64,000 nt of DNA from Selaginella moellendorffii (lineage: Eukaryota > Streptophyta > Lycopodiopsida > Selaginellales > Selaginellaceae): NCBI RefSeq assembly GCF_000143415.4, contig NW_003314326.1, forward strand, positions 427,340 through 491,339, in the 5' to 3' direction. Below are positions 10,374 to 21,774 of the stretch, piece by piece (within the stretch, counting starts at the first letter, position 1; each line of letters opens with the position of its first letter). The position numbers were made by a program, and so were the translations under genes. The notes under the pieces were generated by a model. That model made no database searches, had not been told where the DNA came from, and saw only the letters and a program-made list of their open reading frames with translations.

Positions 10374-12452
10374 ACTACTATAAAGCAAATTAAGTGTTAT
10401 TGCATGTAATTTGCAATAAACTATTATACTTTCTTAAGCATTTTAAGATTTTAAAAAGATAATATATATTAGGAACATTCTGAAACATCCTACTTTGCCT
10501 AAATGGAAAAACAAAAAAAAATTAAACATTGCATTCAATTAATGAAATATAAAATCATCTTTATAAGGATTCACATGGTGGAGATAATAGGATTTGGAAC
10601 TCATCTTTAGCTTTTGTAGGATCTTTTAGTTTATTAAATAGGGGTAAGGTTTGCAAATACACATATATATAAGTAATATATTAATTATAGTACTATAACA
10701 TATAAATTGTATATAAAGAAGGGTTTAAACCCATCCTTGGAAGGCAAAAGTTTTTTGCAATGTTTTACTTTAGTGTTTGGGATTGTATTTTTGTTTTTTA
10801 TTCCTCTATTTCTCTTTTAAATTTAGATTTGTATTAGGTTTTTGTAAAATCTAGAATTCTTGTTATTATTGTGTTTAGATTTGCTCTTCTTTTTGCTCTT
10901 CATTGCATTCCCTTCTTATGCCATGCCATATTATTACTAATTAAGGAATATGTCATTTGAGGCTATTGATGCTGCTTTATTAAATTAAGTTTTTAGTGTT
11001 CTAAGGTGTGATTATATTAGTGTTATACCTATCCTTGGTGTGTTGCTGTCTTCAACTTTTGTGGGACATGATTACACAACTTATCTTATTTTTAGTCTTT
11101 TACCATCTTTTATTGATATAGAGCATGATCGTAACATTGATTAGCAAGTTATAGATGATGCAGTTTGGTTTGTTTGAAGATCAAGTTTATGAAAAGATGA
11201 TGTGTATGAGCTCAAGTGAATTTTATATTGTAATGACAAGTTTGATTATTATAGAAATAGATTTGGAGATGAGATAAAGATTTTGTGGGGTAAGTTTTAA
11301 TCTTTTAATCTACCATCAGATCCTTTTTCTTTACTTTCTCATATTTCTTAACTATTTTTTTATTTTTCATCCTAAACCACTTTTTCGTGTTCTTAGTTGC
11401 AAGCCACAAATTTTTCTTTTGCAATTTGCCAACTTACCTCATTTATTTAACGACTACTACCTTAGCCTTAGTTAAATTCACTTACCAAGGTTCCCATCTA
11501 TTGTACCAACTCTTATTTAGTTTAATGAAGAGGTAAATGTTTTATCTTGTATATCTTCCCAAAAAAAAGAAGTTTAAGTGAAATGTCACATTTAAGCTTA
11601 GGCATTCAAAGAAGAAAGAATTGACCTAGGCAACACTCATTATAAACAAATAGTTAGAAATGAAGCAATTAGAAATGGTTATAAAATTATGTAGTATATA
11701 AATAACACTTAACCATGCTCAAAAATAACCACCTACTCACTATTGTATGCATTTGCATTGAATTAACTATCTTTCTCTCACCTATTACTGTTTATGTAAA
11801 GTAGAGTTGAGAGAGTGACATATGCTTATCCTTATTCATGCCTTTGGGGTTCGAGGATGAATTCTCTTTTATTCTCCTCTCATTCTTTCTCTTCTTTTTC
11901 TTTTTTCCTTCTACGTTTTTATCTCTGTTTGTTTGTCATTATTTTGGGCAAGAATGCAAGTACATATCCAAAAAGCTTTATTCACTTTTGGCAGCCACAG
12001 TGGGATAAGCCATCATTCTAATTTGAAAAATAGCCAAAAAAAATCATTTGTGAATTTCAAACGTGCTCAACACTAAAAATTATAAATAGATTTCTTTAGT
12101 GATTGTAGAGGCCCTAAAAAAAACAACATTGAACAAAAGAGTGATTGCAATGGCATAATGCCTAGATAATACAAGAAAGATAGTTTTCATCCGTCACTAA
12201 AGCTATAGAGATGGGATAAGTTTGAAATTGAAAATATGGCATATATTGCCAAAACATTTAAGTTATAATTGTTTCACAAGTAATTTTTTGATAAAAATCC
12301 AAAAGAAGAAGGAACGGAGTTTGTTTGATATAGAAAACATAATTAACTACTCTATAATTCTTTCCTTCTAAACAAGTTCTTGCTTAAATATTAGAAGACA
12401 CATTTTTCAGAAGCATATCACAATTTTTCTAGGCATATATAAGCAAGAAAAT
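10374..12452. other. AT-rich spacer with a minor LTR fragment
   Basis: No credible gene. The open frame around 11815-12021 has no recognisable domain and is low-complexity. The stretch 11390-11530 resembles 18360-18500 (shared ACTACCTTAGC, TTAGTTAA and TGTACCAACT-like blocks), so it is a fragment of the same LTR family as the minus-strand Gypsy element below. Confidence 0.45.
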
Positions 12453-13073
12453 TCCATAATAATAATTAGTGACAAGTTGCAAAGGAAAGAAAAAAATGAC
12501 ATGATAGTCAAATTCTGCTATGTTATTAGCAATATAATAAAAAATGCTACCAAAATAGCAATATCACGACCTTGGAAAATGTGGAAGTGGAGGTGTATAA
12601 GGTGAAACATTGAAATTTCTAACATGTCACTAATGGATATAAAACATTTCACTAAAATTTCAAATATCTCCAGATAAAACAAAGTAGTGATGGCATGATG
12701 TCCCTAATGTGAGAAGGTCTACTTTGCTAATATCATGTAAAAATGTACATTACTAGATTCTATACATTTGAACATAAGGAGGGTGGCATACCAATAAAGT
12801 TTTGTAACTATTATGTATGTTAATATCTTCACCCATCTACTACAAGCAATAGCATATGGTGATGACAATATTGCTAATTTTAATATTAAAATAAGATATT
12901 AGAACCTTCACTATGAAAATAAAATAAAGAAAACAACCTACCCATTAATAAAATTAAATAATTCATTAAAAGGCCAAATTTATTGAATTTAGGCATTTCA
13001 ATATCATCATTGCCAGTATTATTTTCTATATATTTGAAATGAATGTGCTTGTGGTGCTCTGCTATCCTTAGCC
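12453..13073 (+). repeat. Left arm of a large inverted repeat
   Basis: This 0.62-kb AT-rich arm matches the reverse complement of 13798-14412 along its whole length. Examples: GGAGGGTGGCATACCAATAAAG here against CTTTATTGGCACACCACCCTCC there (each read in part), and ACAAAGTAGTGATG against CATCACTACTTTGT. Identity looks roughly 80-85% by eye. Neither arm holds a recognisable gene. Confidence 0.85.
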
Positions 13074-13552
13074 TAAATGGATTATGTTTAAGATAAAATC
13101 AATAGATGACTCAATTCACGTTAACGAAGTTAAAATTTATAAATAATATGTTATTTTGTTTTTTATTTTTTTTAATAATTACAAAAACGTAAAAAGTATT
13201 TAAGGTGAATCAGTAATTAAAGACTTTGAAAATACTCTTATCTTTTTTAAAACATTTATTTGTTTTAAACAATTTTTCCTTTTTTTTCTTAATGAATTTT
13301 TGTTTCTTCTTCTTCTTTTTCTTCTTTTATCTTTAGTTTTTTTTAAAATTATTTTAATTTAACATTTAATTTTAATAGATATAACAGGTTTGATAGTTTA
13401 TTTATAAAATTGCATGTGTAACATATTATGCAACAAAGTGTTGAATCTTCAAGTGTGTGGTTGGTTACATGGTATATGTGGAAAAGAAAATTTTAAATGA
13501 AATATCAAATAATTTAGGACTAGTTAATAATGTAATTGAAATGTTACTGAAT

Positions 13553-13621
13553 TTGTCTTAAAGAAAATCAACTTTTAATTATCAATAAAATTATATTGAA
13601 AGTTGATTTCTTTAAGACAAG
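13553..13621. repeat. Short hairpin: 22-bp inverted repeat
   Basis: TTGTCTTAAAGAAAATCAAC near 13553 is mirrored by GTTGATTTCTTTAAGACAAG ending at 13621, with about 21 bases between and a single-base indel in the stem. It lies inside the spacer of the large inverted repeat, just left of the gap. Confidence 0.7.
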
Positions 13622-13648
13622 AACATTAAAATATGTTCTGCAGCCGCT

Positions 13649-13748
13649 NNNNNNNNNNNNNNNNNNNNNNNNNNNNNNNNNNNNNNNNNNNNNNNNNNNN
13701 NNNNNNNNNNNNNNNNNNNNNNNNNNNNNNNNNNNNNNNNNNNNNNNN
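13649..13748. other. Assembly gap (100 N)
   Basis: Exactly 100 unknown bases, the usual placeholder for a gap of unknown size. It lies between the two arms of the inverted repeat, where assembly often fails. Confidence 0.98.
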
Positions 13749-13797
13749 GTACACTCATTTCTTAGCAAGGGCATCAATATGAAGCATTTTTCTTCTG

Positions 13798-14412
13798 GGC
13801 CAAAGATAGTAAAGCATCATAAGCATATTTATTTCAGAGATATGGAAAACAGTATTGGCAATAATGATATTAAAATGCTTAAATTCAACAAATTTAACAC
13901 TTTAATGAATTGCTTGATTTTATTGATAGATAGGTTATTTTCTTTATTTTATTTTTATAATGAAAGTTCTAATATCTTATTTTCATATCAAAATTAGCAA
14001 CATTATCATCATCATATTCTATTGCTTGTAACAGATGGGTGGGAATATTAACATATATAATAGTTGCAGAACTTTATTGGCACACCACCCTCCTCATATT
14101 CAAATATATAGAATCTAGTAATGTAGATTCTTACATGACATTAGCAAAGTAAACCTTCCCACATTAAGGACATCATGTCATCACTACTTTGTTTTATCTG
14201 AAGATATTTCAAACTTTAGTGGGATTTTTTATATCCATTAGTGACATGTCAAAAATTGCAATGCCTCATCTTGTACACCTCCACTTCAACATTTTCCAAG
14301 TCATGATATTGCCATTTTGATAGCATTTTTTATTATATTTCCAATGATGTGGTAGCATTTAACTATCAGATCATTATTTTCTTTCCTTTGCAACTTGTCA
14401 CTAATTGTTATG
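13798..14412 (-). repeat. Right arm of a large inverted repeat
   Basis: Reverse complement of 12453-13073 with small indels. The arm boundary is abrupt: beyond 14412 the sequence no longer matches the left flank. The spacer of about 724 bp includes the gap and is therefore of unknown real length. Confidence 0.85.
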
Positions 14413-14479
14413 GGATATGTGTTATCTATAGGTATATCATATTTATATTTGCCCTTTAATTTTTTTTAATCTATTATTT

Positions 14480-15250
14480 TTTAGGTGCAAAAGAAACAAG
14501 ATTTCATCATATACCAGTAGTACTGAAATTAAGTGGAATCCTTAAAGCATTTGGAATTTTATTTTTTACTTTTGGAGCTACTCCAGTGTTTCCTAGCATT
14601 TATTCATCCACTGGGAAATCAAAGAGAGTCCACAAAACCATTTTAGAAATAATTAATATAGTTAAAATACTATAAACATTTCTATATAATAAAGAAATTT
14701 GGATGGCATTGTTTATTCACCCTTTTTTATTTAATTTTGTTCCTCCTTATATTAACACTAAGTTTATACTAGGTTTTTACATTAAGCTTTATACTTCCAA
14801 TTGGAATTTATATAATATTTGGTGTTGTTAGAGCTATTATGTTTGGGCATACAAGCCAATCTCTTGTTACTACTAATTTACCTCATTCTTTGGTAGTTTC
14901 CAGAATTGCTAATTGGATTGGGATTTTAATCCCAATCACTAAATTTCCACTTTTACCTGCACCTATGTTGATTGACATGGCAAGGTGGAAGTATATCAAA
15001 AAACACATATCATTTATAATTACTCTAAGGTTAATTTTATATCTAAATCATTGATGATTTTAACTTTAATATTTTGTAGGTTTATTACTATTCTCCTCAT
15101 GCTACTTATTGCAGTTTTTGTGCCTTATTTTTTAAACATGATTGAGTTAGTAGGGTCATCCTTAACTATTGCTCTTTGCACAATTATTCCAAACATATTT
15201 TACATGAAGATTTGCAAACAGATGTTTCAAGAAAGCATCTATAATAATAA
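14480..15250 (+). pseudogene. Amino-acid transporter (AAAP/AVT1-like) relic
   Basis: Three separated blocks read as a plant vacuolar amino-acid transporter. 14500-14640 gives FHHIPVVLKLSGILKAFGIL and then FGATPVFPSIYSS; the family has FGGHAVFPSIYSSM here. 14790-14990 gives IMFGHTSQSLVTTNLPHS and ITKFPLLPAP. 15100-15220 gives FVPYFLNMIELVGSSLTIAL. In the family these are membrane helices of a proton-coupled transporter. The blocks lie in order but in different frames, without clean splice joins, and the base composition is far more AT-rich than in real genes of this window. It is almost certainly a decayed copy. Confidence 0.68.
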
Positions 15251-15652
15251 GAACAAAGGGCCCAGAACCCCACAGCTGCCGGATCTCAGGCCCAGGGCAG
15301 CCTTGCTTGTGTTTTACATTTACCATTGTGGCTGGGCTTTCCGGGATGAACAGAGGGCTGGGTCTATTGTTCGATCACTCCATAGCAATGCCTTTCTGCT
15401 GATGATGATGATGATGGAGAAGGTTATGGTGTTCGCTGTGAAACAGATTTGGGCTAAACAGATTATGGTGTTGTTGAATTCAGCTATGCCAAGCTCATGT
15501 ACCTCAGGTTCATGGCCATTCCTCGCCCTTGTGGTGAGTCCAGGTCAATGCAGCACCTTAATCCAAGTAGCAGTAGAATCTTTGGAGGAACTAGTACCCA
15601 TTGCATCAAGCAGAAGCAGATCTAATCGACTGCCCAGCAGCCCCAACTCCAT

Positions 15653-15832
15653 GGATCCCTACAAAGTGATGCAGCTGGTGTTTGCCAAAGTTCAAGCTCA
15701 GGATCTGGATTCCAGAAAGTGGCTCCAATATCATGGGTTACTTGCTGCTGGACCGAAGCAAGCAGGAAATGGCTCGATTGGCAGTTAGCTCTGATGCACT
15801 GCTTCAATCCAGGGTCAAGACCAAACTCTGAT
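15653..15832 (+). pseudogene. CCCH zinc-finger/RRM protein N-terminal fragment with frameshift
   Basis: The frame reads MDPYKVMQLVFAKVQAQDLD and then continues, one frame over, as IMGYLLLDRSKQEMARLAVS. Together they match the N-terminal domain of plant CCCH proteins that also carry an RRM (family pattern MDAYEATxIVFxRIQxLDPE, then IMGxLLxQDxGxxEMIRLA). A one-base shift near 15712-15720 separates the halves and a TGA follows at about 15830. No zinc finger or RRM is found downstream. It is a captured or duplicated exon; 15250-15650 is also GC-richer than its surroundings. Confidence 0.62.
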
Positions 15833-16129
15833 CCTCATGCTCGATGTGGGTAATCTGGCATACAGCTTTCGCAACACTTCTAGACTCTCAATGCCTTATG
15901 GAGGCTGGGAAGCTCCAAATCAAGAACTCAAGGGGCACTTTGTTGATATGTCTACTGTAAGGACTACCATTCTTTTTATTTCTTGATCATCCTTACTTGG
16001 TATAGAACTACTAGAACTTCTATTCAATCATAAAAGCTACTAGTTTCCAGAGTGAATCTTATGGATGAATTCTACACATCCCAAAGGGCATCACTAAAAA
16101 CTCAAAGCTTCCATATTTTGTTTGACAGG

Positions 16130-18320
16130 TTGTCTTCTCGACATCTTCCTTTTCTACTCTGATCTAGTAGTATTTTGACCTTAGGTCAATCCTTAAGAAG
16201 TATTTCACTTTTTCTAACATATCAAACAGGTCCTCAATCCTTGATAAAGGGTACTTGTTCTACTTGTTAAGTAATCGGTAATTTATGCACATGCATATAA
16301 ATCCATCTTTTTTTGTCACAAATAACATTAGTGCCTTATATAGTGACTTGCTCAACTTTAACATACCATTTATCCACCAACTCCTCAAATTAACACTTGA
16401 GCTCCTTGAATTTCTTTTAATTCAACTAATAGGGGGGATGAACCACCGCCTTAGCACCCTCGACCAATGTTCTACCGGTCGTATGGGAAGTAATCCCTTC
16501 GGTAGTTCCTTCGGTAAGGTATTTTGAAATTGGTCTAACACCTACTGAATCACTAAAGGTACTTCTTCTGTTCCTGTCTTTTTTGTCACTCCCCACTAAG
16601 AGTAAGTATAAAAATGTTGCCTTAATTCTTTTAGTGAGTTGTTCTCTCATGAATATTAGATTCAAGCAGAAGTCTTTGGCCTTACATTGCCTTATCTTTA
16701 GGTCCTAGGCCTCCACCTTTGATCATTTTCCCACTAAATTCCTACCTTGTCCATGCAGGGCTAGCACAAATTAATTAAACCAATCCATCCCAAAGATTAT
16801 GTCAAATTTTGTTATATCCAATATGGTGAAATCCATATCTACTTTCCATGTCCCTATTTCGACTCTTCCTTGTTAAAGTCCCTCATCGGCACTTTGACTA
16901 CCTTGAACAAACTCTATAGTCCTTGATTCACCCAACCACTGCACCGTTAGTTCAGCTTGCCAGACTATGTTTGCAACCACAAAATTATCCAAAGCACCTA
17001 TGTTAATAATGATTTTAACAAAGCTACCTTCGAACTTCCCTCAAAAGGCTAGTAGATGTTGCAAATGACTCTCTACCAAAGTTGCTCATGTAATGAGTAA
17101 TTTTGAGCTAGGGACCAAATCACATACCTCAATTTGGATTTCACCTAACTTAATAGCCATATTGGCTCTGTCTTTTTTCGGGTAGGGACATTCCCTTAAA
17201 AAGTGTCATACTTCACTATAGTTGAAACATTCATTATTTCCCACACTACTAGCAGACTTGACCTTTTTATCCGTGGGTTTGTCCTTTTTCGCTTGACTCC
17301 CCCACGTACTTGCTCATTAGCCATCGGATCTCCCTTTCTGGAACCCTGAGGACTCATTCTTAGAGAAACTCTTCTTGAATTTCCCTTTGCCATATATCCC
17401 CTTGGTTTGACTCCTTTGCTAAATATGGACTCTAACCCCGTTGTGTTCCCCTTTCACAAGTTAGCATTGAAATCCACTTTAATAGTTGCATCCAATACTT
17501 TTTTATAGTTAGTTGGGTTCTAATGTATCACCTCGCCTCGAGCCCAAGACTGTAAGCTTGATATAAAGGCATACAATGCATCTATATTGCCTATATCTGT
17601 GATAAGGATCCTTTTCATCATGAATGGATTCATATACTCTTGAATGGTTTCTATCTACTTCAGCCTACTTAACTAATTTTTTAAGTGCAGAATAGCATTC
17701 GGGAATATATATTTCATGGATCCTTGCCTTCATTATTTCCCAAGTGGCCATTGGTCCTTCATTAGCCTCTATTGTTCTCCACCAAGACTTAACATCATCT
17801 GCCAAGTATGGTTTTGCATATGGGACTTTCTTCAAACTTAGTAATAGCAACACTCAAAATCCTTCATATAGTAAAATTAATCCTCCACCACTTTATAGTT
17901 ATTTACTCCCTTGAAAACCGATGGGGGCTTTAGTTTGTATTTGAGAACTACTTGAGAGATTAATTCCATTTCAGTTTGTTTGACCTTGTTTGGTTCTACC
18001 TCAATCCCCGCCAAAAGGTCCACGCCTTCTGCACTTGTAGCATCTAAAGTCTTTTGCCTTTTCCTCTGTTTCTTGTTAAGCTTTAGCTTGTGTACGAGGG
18101 TCTCCAGTAGGGCATTAATCTATACCAATTGTCCTTTTAGAATGTCCAATTGAAACTTAGATGACTAAACCTTACCACTAGACTTTTGTTCGGAAGTTTC
18201 CTCACTAGAGTTCTCCTCGTGCAAAGATTCCTTAACTATAGCTTCTTGTTCTACTAAAGGATCCAGCTCTAAAGGAGGTTCTATCTCTACTTTAGTTCTT
18301 TTATGCCTTACCTTAGCCAT
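16130..18320 (-). pseudogene. gag-pol remnants of the minus-strand Gypsy element
   Basis: The gag portion reads PYLADDVKSWWRTIEANEGP and TWEIMKARIHEIYIPE near 17700-17830, typical of plant Gypsy gag. A basic zone at 17200-17400 corresponds to the nucleocapsid. Protease and early reverse-transcriptase signatures follow to the left. All frames are broken, so no protein is expected. Confidence 0.72.
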
Positions 18321-18379
18321 CTTTAAGTAATCTGTCTCTATCCTTCACTAAAATTGAAGAAAAAGCTTAAATACCAAAT

Positions 18380-19018
18380 TGTAAATTACAAATTTTTCGT
18401 TTTCAATTTATCAGCTTACCTCATCTATTCAACCACCACTACCTTAGCTTTAGTTAAGTTCCCTTGCCAAAGTTCACACTTATTATACCAACTAAACCTC
18501 ACTATCCTTATTATATTTTTGGAACCCCTTGCAACTGGCCTCCCCCCTGTGGGATGATTGCTTTGGACTTTTGCTCCATGACCTATATTAGTATTTGGAC
18601 TCGGTCTGAGAATTGATCTCAGACTCGATCTCAAACTCAACCTTGAACTCAGTCTCAGACTCGATCTTGGACTTGATCTTGGACCTGACCTGGGACTCAA
18701 TCTTAAACTTGATCTCGGACTCAGTCTCAATCTCAGACTTGATCTTAGACTCGGTCTCAATCTCAGACTTGATTTTGGATCTCAGACTTGGTCTTAAACT
18801 TGGTCTCGGACTCAATCTCGAACTTGGTCTCGGAATCAGTCTCGGACTCGATCTCAGACACGGTCTCGAACTCAATCTTAGAATCCGTCTTGGACTCAAT
18901 CTCGGACTCAATCTCAAACTCAATCTCGGAGTCAGTCTCAAACTCAATCTTGAACTCATTCCCATCTGATGAACATTTTATCATTCCGGTCATGGTTTTA
19001 AGGATTCTTTAGCCTACA
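18380..19018 (-). repeat. 5' LTR of the minus-strand Gypsy element (about 640 bp)
   Basis: On the minus strand it would begin TGTAGGCTAAAG and end TAATTTACA just before the primer-binding site. The right boundary is inferred from the TG...CA rule only. About 370 bp in the middle is minisatellite. The block GACCTATATTAGTATTTGGACTCGG is shared (in parts) with the LTR at 55708-56913. Confidence 0.6.
18595..18965. repeat. Minisatellite, 12-bp unit of two hexamers
   Basis: Imperfect tandem copies of a 12-bp unit close to GGACTCAATCTC, built from hexamers GGACTC and (A/G)(A/G)TCTC. It creates long open frames on several strands (S/D/L-rich or R/L/S-rich), which are artefacts of the period being a multiple of three. 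Confidence 0.85.
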
Positions 19019-20568
19019 ACACCTCAAGGAGTTGGTTTTTTAACATTAGTGTTTTTTTCTAATCTGTAATGTTTTCTTCTCTTGGCATATTAATCATTTA
19101 TAACTCTTATAATTTTCATTCTTAGTCCAGTGTTGAGTTGAGTGTTTTTTGTGCTTCTTATACTAATTTGGATATTGAATATATGCATGAAATTGAGAAT
19201 CTTGCTTTTTCTTTATTAGTAAAGTCTATGATTAATTTTAATATTGAGTATTTCCTTGTTCTTAAGGTTGAGTCACTTTAACTAGAGTTTTAGGCAAAGT
19301 GCATGTCCTCACTTGTGAGTGCTATTGAGAATCTTTATTTTATTGTTGCTATTGAGGAGTTTATGTGCTCTCTTGAGAATATGAATGTTTTTATTATTTT
19401 CCTATTTCAAGTGTTGAGAAGGTTGAGTAGTGTGAACTTTTTTGCTTATATTATGGTAGTTGAAGTATTTTATGATAGCAAGTCCCTTGTTCTCCAAGCT
19501 TTTAACACATGTCTTTCCTTTTTCCCTATTTCTATATTACTAATTATTGAAAAATTTTCTTCTTAATGCTTCTTTATCTATTTTTTCTTACTCCCATAAT
19601 GGTTCTTCCTCAATTTTCTCACTTTTTCGTTTTTGTCTTGATGTTTCAAACTTTTTTTTCTTCAAAGAAGGGGGTAGAGGGGATGGACAAGAGTTCAACC
19701 CCAATGATGAAGTGAGGATGAACAGATACAATAGCAAACCAAGAATAAATAATATAGATTGTGAAGTAAAGATAAGCATAGTGTGTCCAAAAAAAACATT
19801 TAGCCTCAACATAGTGTGACTGAGTGAAGTGAAGCTAAATATAAATGGTAGAGTGAGAACAAACATAATAAATTTGAATGGAGAAAATTCTTTAGAATTT
19901 TTTTGCCTTCAAAAAGGGGTTAAGGAGGATATGGAGGACGAACAAAGTGAGTCTGACCTCCCATATATAGTGCTAGATGAAAGCAAAGGTTGTGAATCCA
20001 AGTTAACACAAGTCTTGGATGTTGACTGGAGGGAAGACTCAAAGATAAATTTGGATTATGGTTATGAGTTTAAGTTTATAATGGTCTCAAAAGATTATCT
20101 ATGGGTAGATTTAAAGGTGGGATATTGCAATAGTGCTTTATGGACTATAGTAACTCTTGAAGTTCCTTGCTTTCGTTCAAAATTATAGCTTTAAGGTTGA
20201 TATATATATTCATATTAAATTTATTATTGGGTCTACAAAACCATTTTAAAGACTTGACTTAGAAGTCTTTTTAACTTTTATAGTAAATAATAAATATTAT
20301 TACTCATGTAAATACTTATTTTAATTAGTACTTAGCTCCCACAATTAAAACTTATTTATTTTTATAAAATTCTAATCAGATACAGTAACATATTAATAAA
20401 TCTTCTCTTTCATAGTTTTTTATTCACACTGATGAGCTTGGGATCCAATCCCACTACTTCGGCCTTTCATTTACAACCATTAAACAAGGTCAAAATTTAC
20501 AACAAAACTATAATTTTAAAACATTATAAAGACTTGACCAAAGATGACAGATGTTTCCCAGGAAGACA
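19019..20568. other. AT-rich region, no recognised gene
   Basis: Short open frames occur (for example 19829-20188, with an ATG-like start and an acidic segment) but none shows a known domain or codon use like the real genes here. Probably internal sequence of a degenerate mobile element. The sequence changes character abruptly at about 20560, where copy C begins. Confidence 0.4.
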
Positions 20569-21629
20569 ATGGACAGCACCGCCGCGGATTCAAGGCTGGA
20601 GATTTACAGTGAGCTAGGAATGAAGCGCGATGAGTGCCTCACTCGACTTCGTGGGTCACACGTTCGTGGTTATGGACACGCACGAGGACAAGATCCTGTT
20701 CGTCCGCGACCGCATTCGCGAACGCTTCCACAGTTATGTCATCTTTTGTAACACCGCTGATTCTGTGGCGCTCGTCTCCAGCGCCCTCCTCTCTCCAGCG
20801 AATGACATGAAATACAATCCTTTCGACACCTTTCTCACCAGTGACGAGTACAAGTTTCGTCGGAGACCGCGAGCGCTGGTTACAAACAGCGATCTCAGGT
20901 AGACAAAATTGAATTCTTGCGACTCTTACGTTTGTCTCCCTCAGGGACGAGCGGCTGTTTGATGATCTCAGAGGGAATCTGGTGGTAAACTATGACATCC
21001 CAGACGATCTAGCGACGTATTACTACCGTGCTGCAAGAGTTCATAACCACTGTTCCTCCAAAGCAGTTGTTAATCTTGTGTTCAAGGAGGAACTGCAAAA
21101 GCTGATGCGTTACGAGGAGCTGCTGCGGCTGGAGATCTTACCTAGCCGTCTTATCAAGCTTCACATCTACTGGGAGTACGTATTTTTACAGTCCTCTTTC
21201 TTCTCTTTGTTCTTGACAGGTTTTTGTAGTGATCCACCCTTGGAAAAAGGCTCACTTACACAGCTTCAAGTCGCGGCTGGACGAGTGAGCATGGATGAGT
21301 ATCGCAGGTTTGACGAAACAAGAGGGTAAGAATGTAAAATCTTTTCGAGTGTAGAAATTCACCCTGTGGGTCTCAGGGAAGAAAGACGTAGGGAGAAGGC
21401 TCAGCGGATGGAGGGAAGGTAAGCATTAATACTTTTCGTGTCTCTGACTATGTTTTTCTATCTCAGGGTCTCCTTGAAGGTGCCATGGTTTCACATCGAG
21501 GATCTAATCGAGGCACGAATCGAGCCCCCAAAGCGAGGAAGCAAGAAAAGAAAGACAGTGGACGCTACTATCGAGCCCCCAAAGCGTCCTCGTTTGTTGC
21601 AGAGATTCTTGGCATGGTTTGGATTGTAA
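20569..21629 (+). CDS. Degenerate DEAD-box RecA2-only protein, copy C (5' frameshift)
   Basis: Five exons: 20569-20898, 20945-21175, 21230-21325, 21377-21418 and 21467-21629. The core is nearly identical to copies A and B. Two bases are missing near 20644 (CTCACTCGAC against CTCACTCTCGAC), which shifts the first ATG (20569) out of frame with the rest. An ATG at 20630 (MSASLDFVGHTF) is in frame with everything downstream and would give 266 aa, lacking about 19 N-terminal residues. Intron 4 keeps a normal GT donor. The basic tail is shorter by part of one repeat. It may be functional from the second ATG or a young pseudogene. It is convergent with the CRAL-TRIO gene, 145 bp away. Confidence 0.6.
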
Positions 21630-21774
21630 AAGAAGAGCGGGCTGTAGATAAAGTGATCTTTTCCCGTGATCGATGAAAGTTCTTATCTCTCTTATAGCTC
21701 GAGCTAAGCTCCTTAGTTTATTCATTGCTAGTGCTCCTTCAATCCTAGTAGGATGATGACGATTGAAAGAGCTA

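Larger units (their letters stand above)
16050..19018 (-). mobile_element. Truncated minus-strand Gypsy element with minisatellite LTR
   Basis: Read on the minus strand: an LTR (19018 to 18380), a primer-binding site (TTTGGTATTTAAGC, 18379-18366, like the tRNA-Met site TGGTATCAGAGC), gag from an ATG at 18320, a zinc-knuckle zone near 17200, an aspartic-protease/DIIFGMDWFN region near 16790, and the start of reverse transcriptase ([10 protein letters not shown] near 16080). Many stops interrupt all parts. The element breaks off at about 16050 and no second LTR is present. The host-gene relics lie immediately to the left. Confidence 0.75.

Noticed and set aside
5380-10382. Clean target-site duplication for the Gypsy element
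   Set aside because: The five bases on each side (CTATA and ACTAC) do not match; any duplication has decayed.
12453-14412. CRISPR-like or phage-type repeat
   Set aside because: It is a single AT-rich inverted pair in plant nuclear DNA, with no regular short repeats and spacers.
18425-19012. Several long open frames on both strands in the minisatellite (R/L/S-rich, S/D/E-rich)
   Set aside because: The repeat unit is a multiple of three, so every frame without a stop in one unit stays open. They share no domain, and lie in an LTR.
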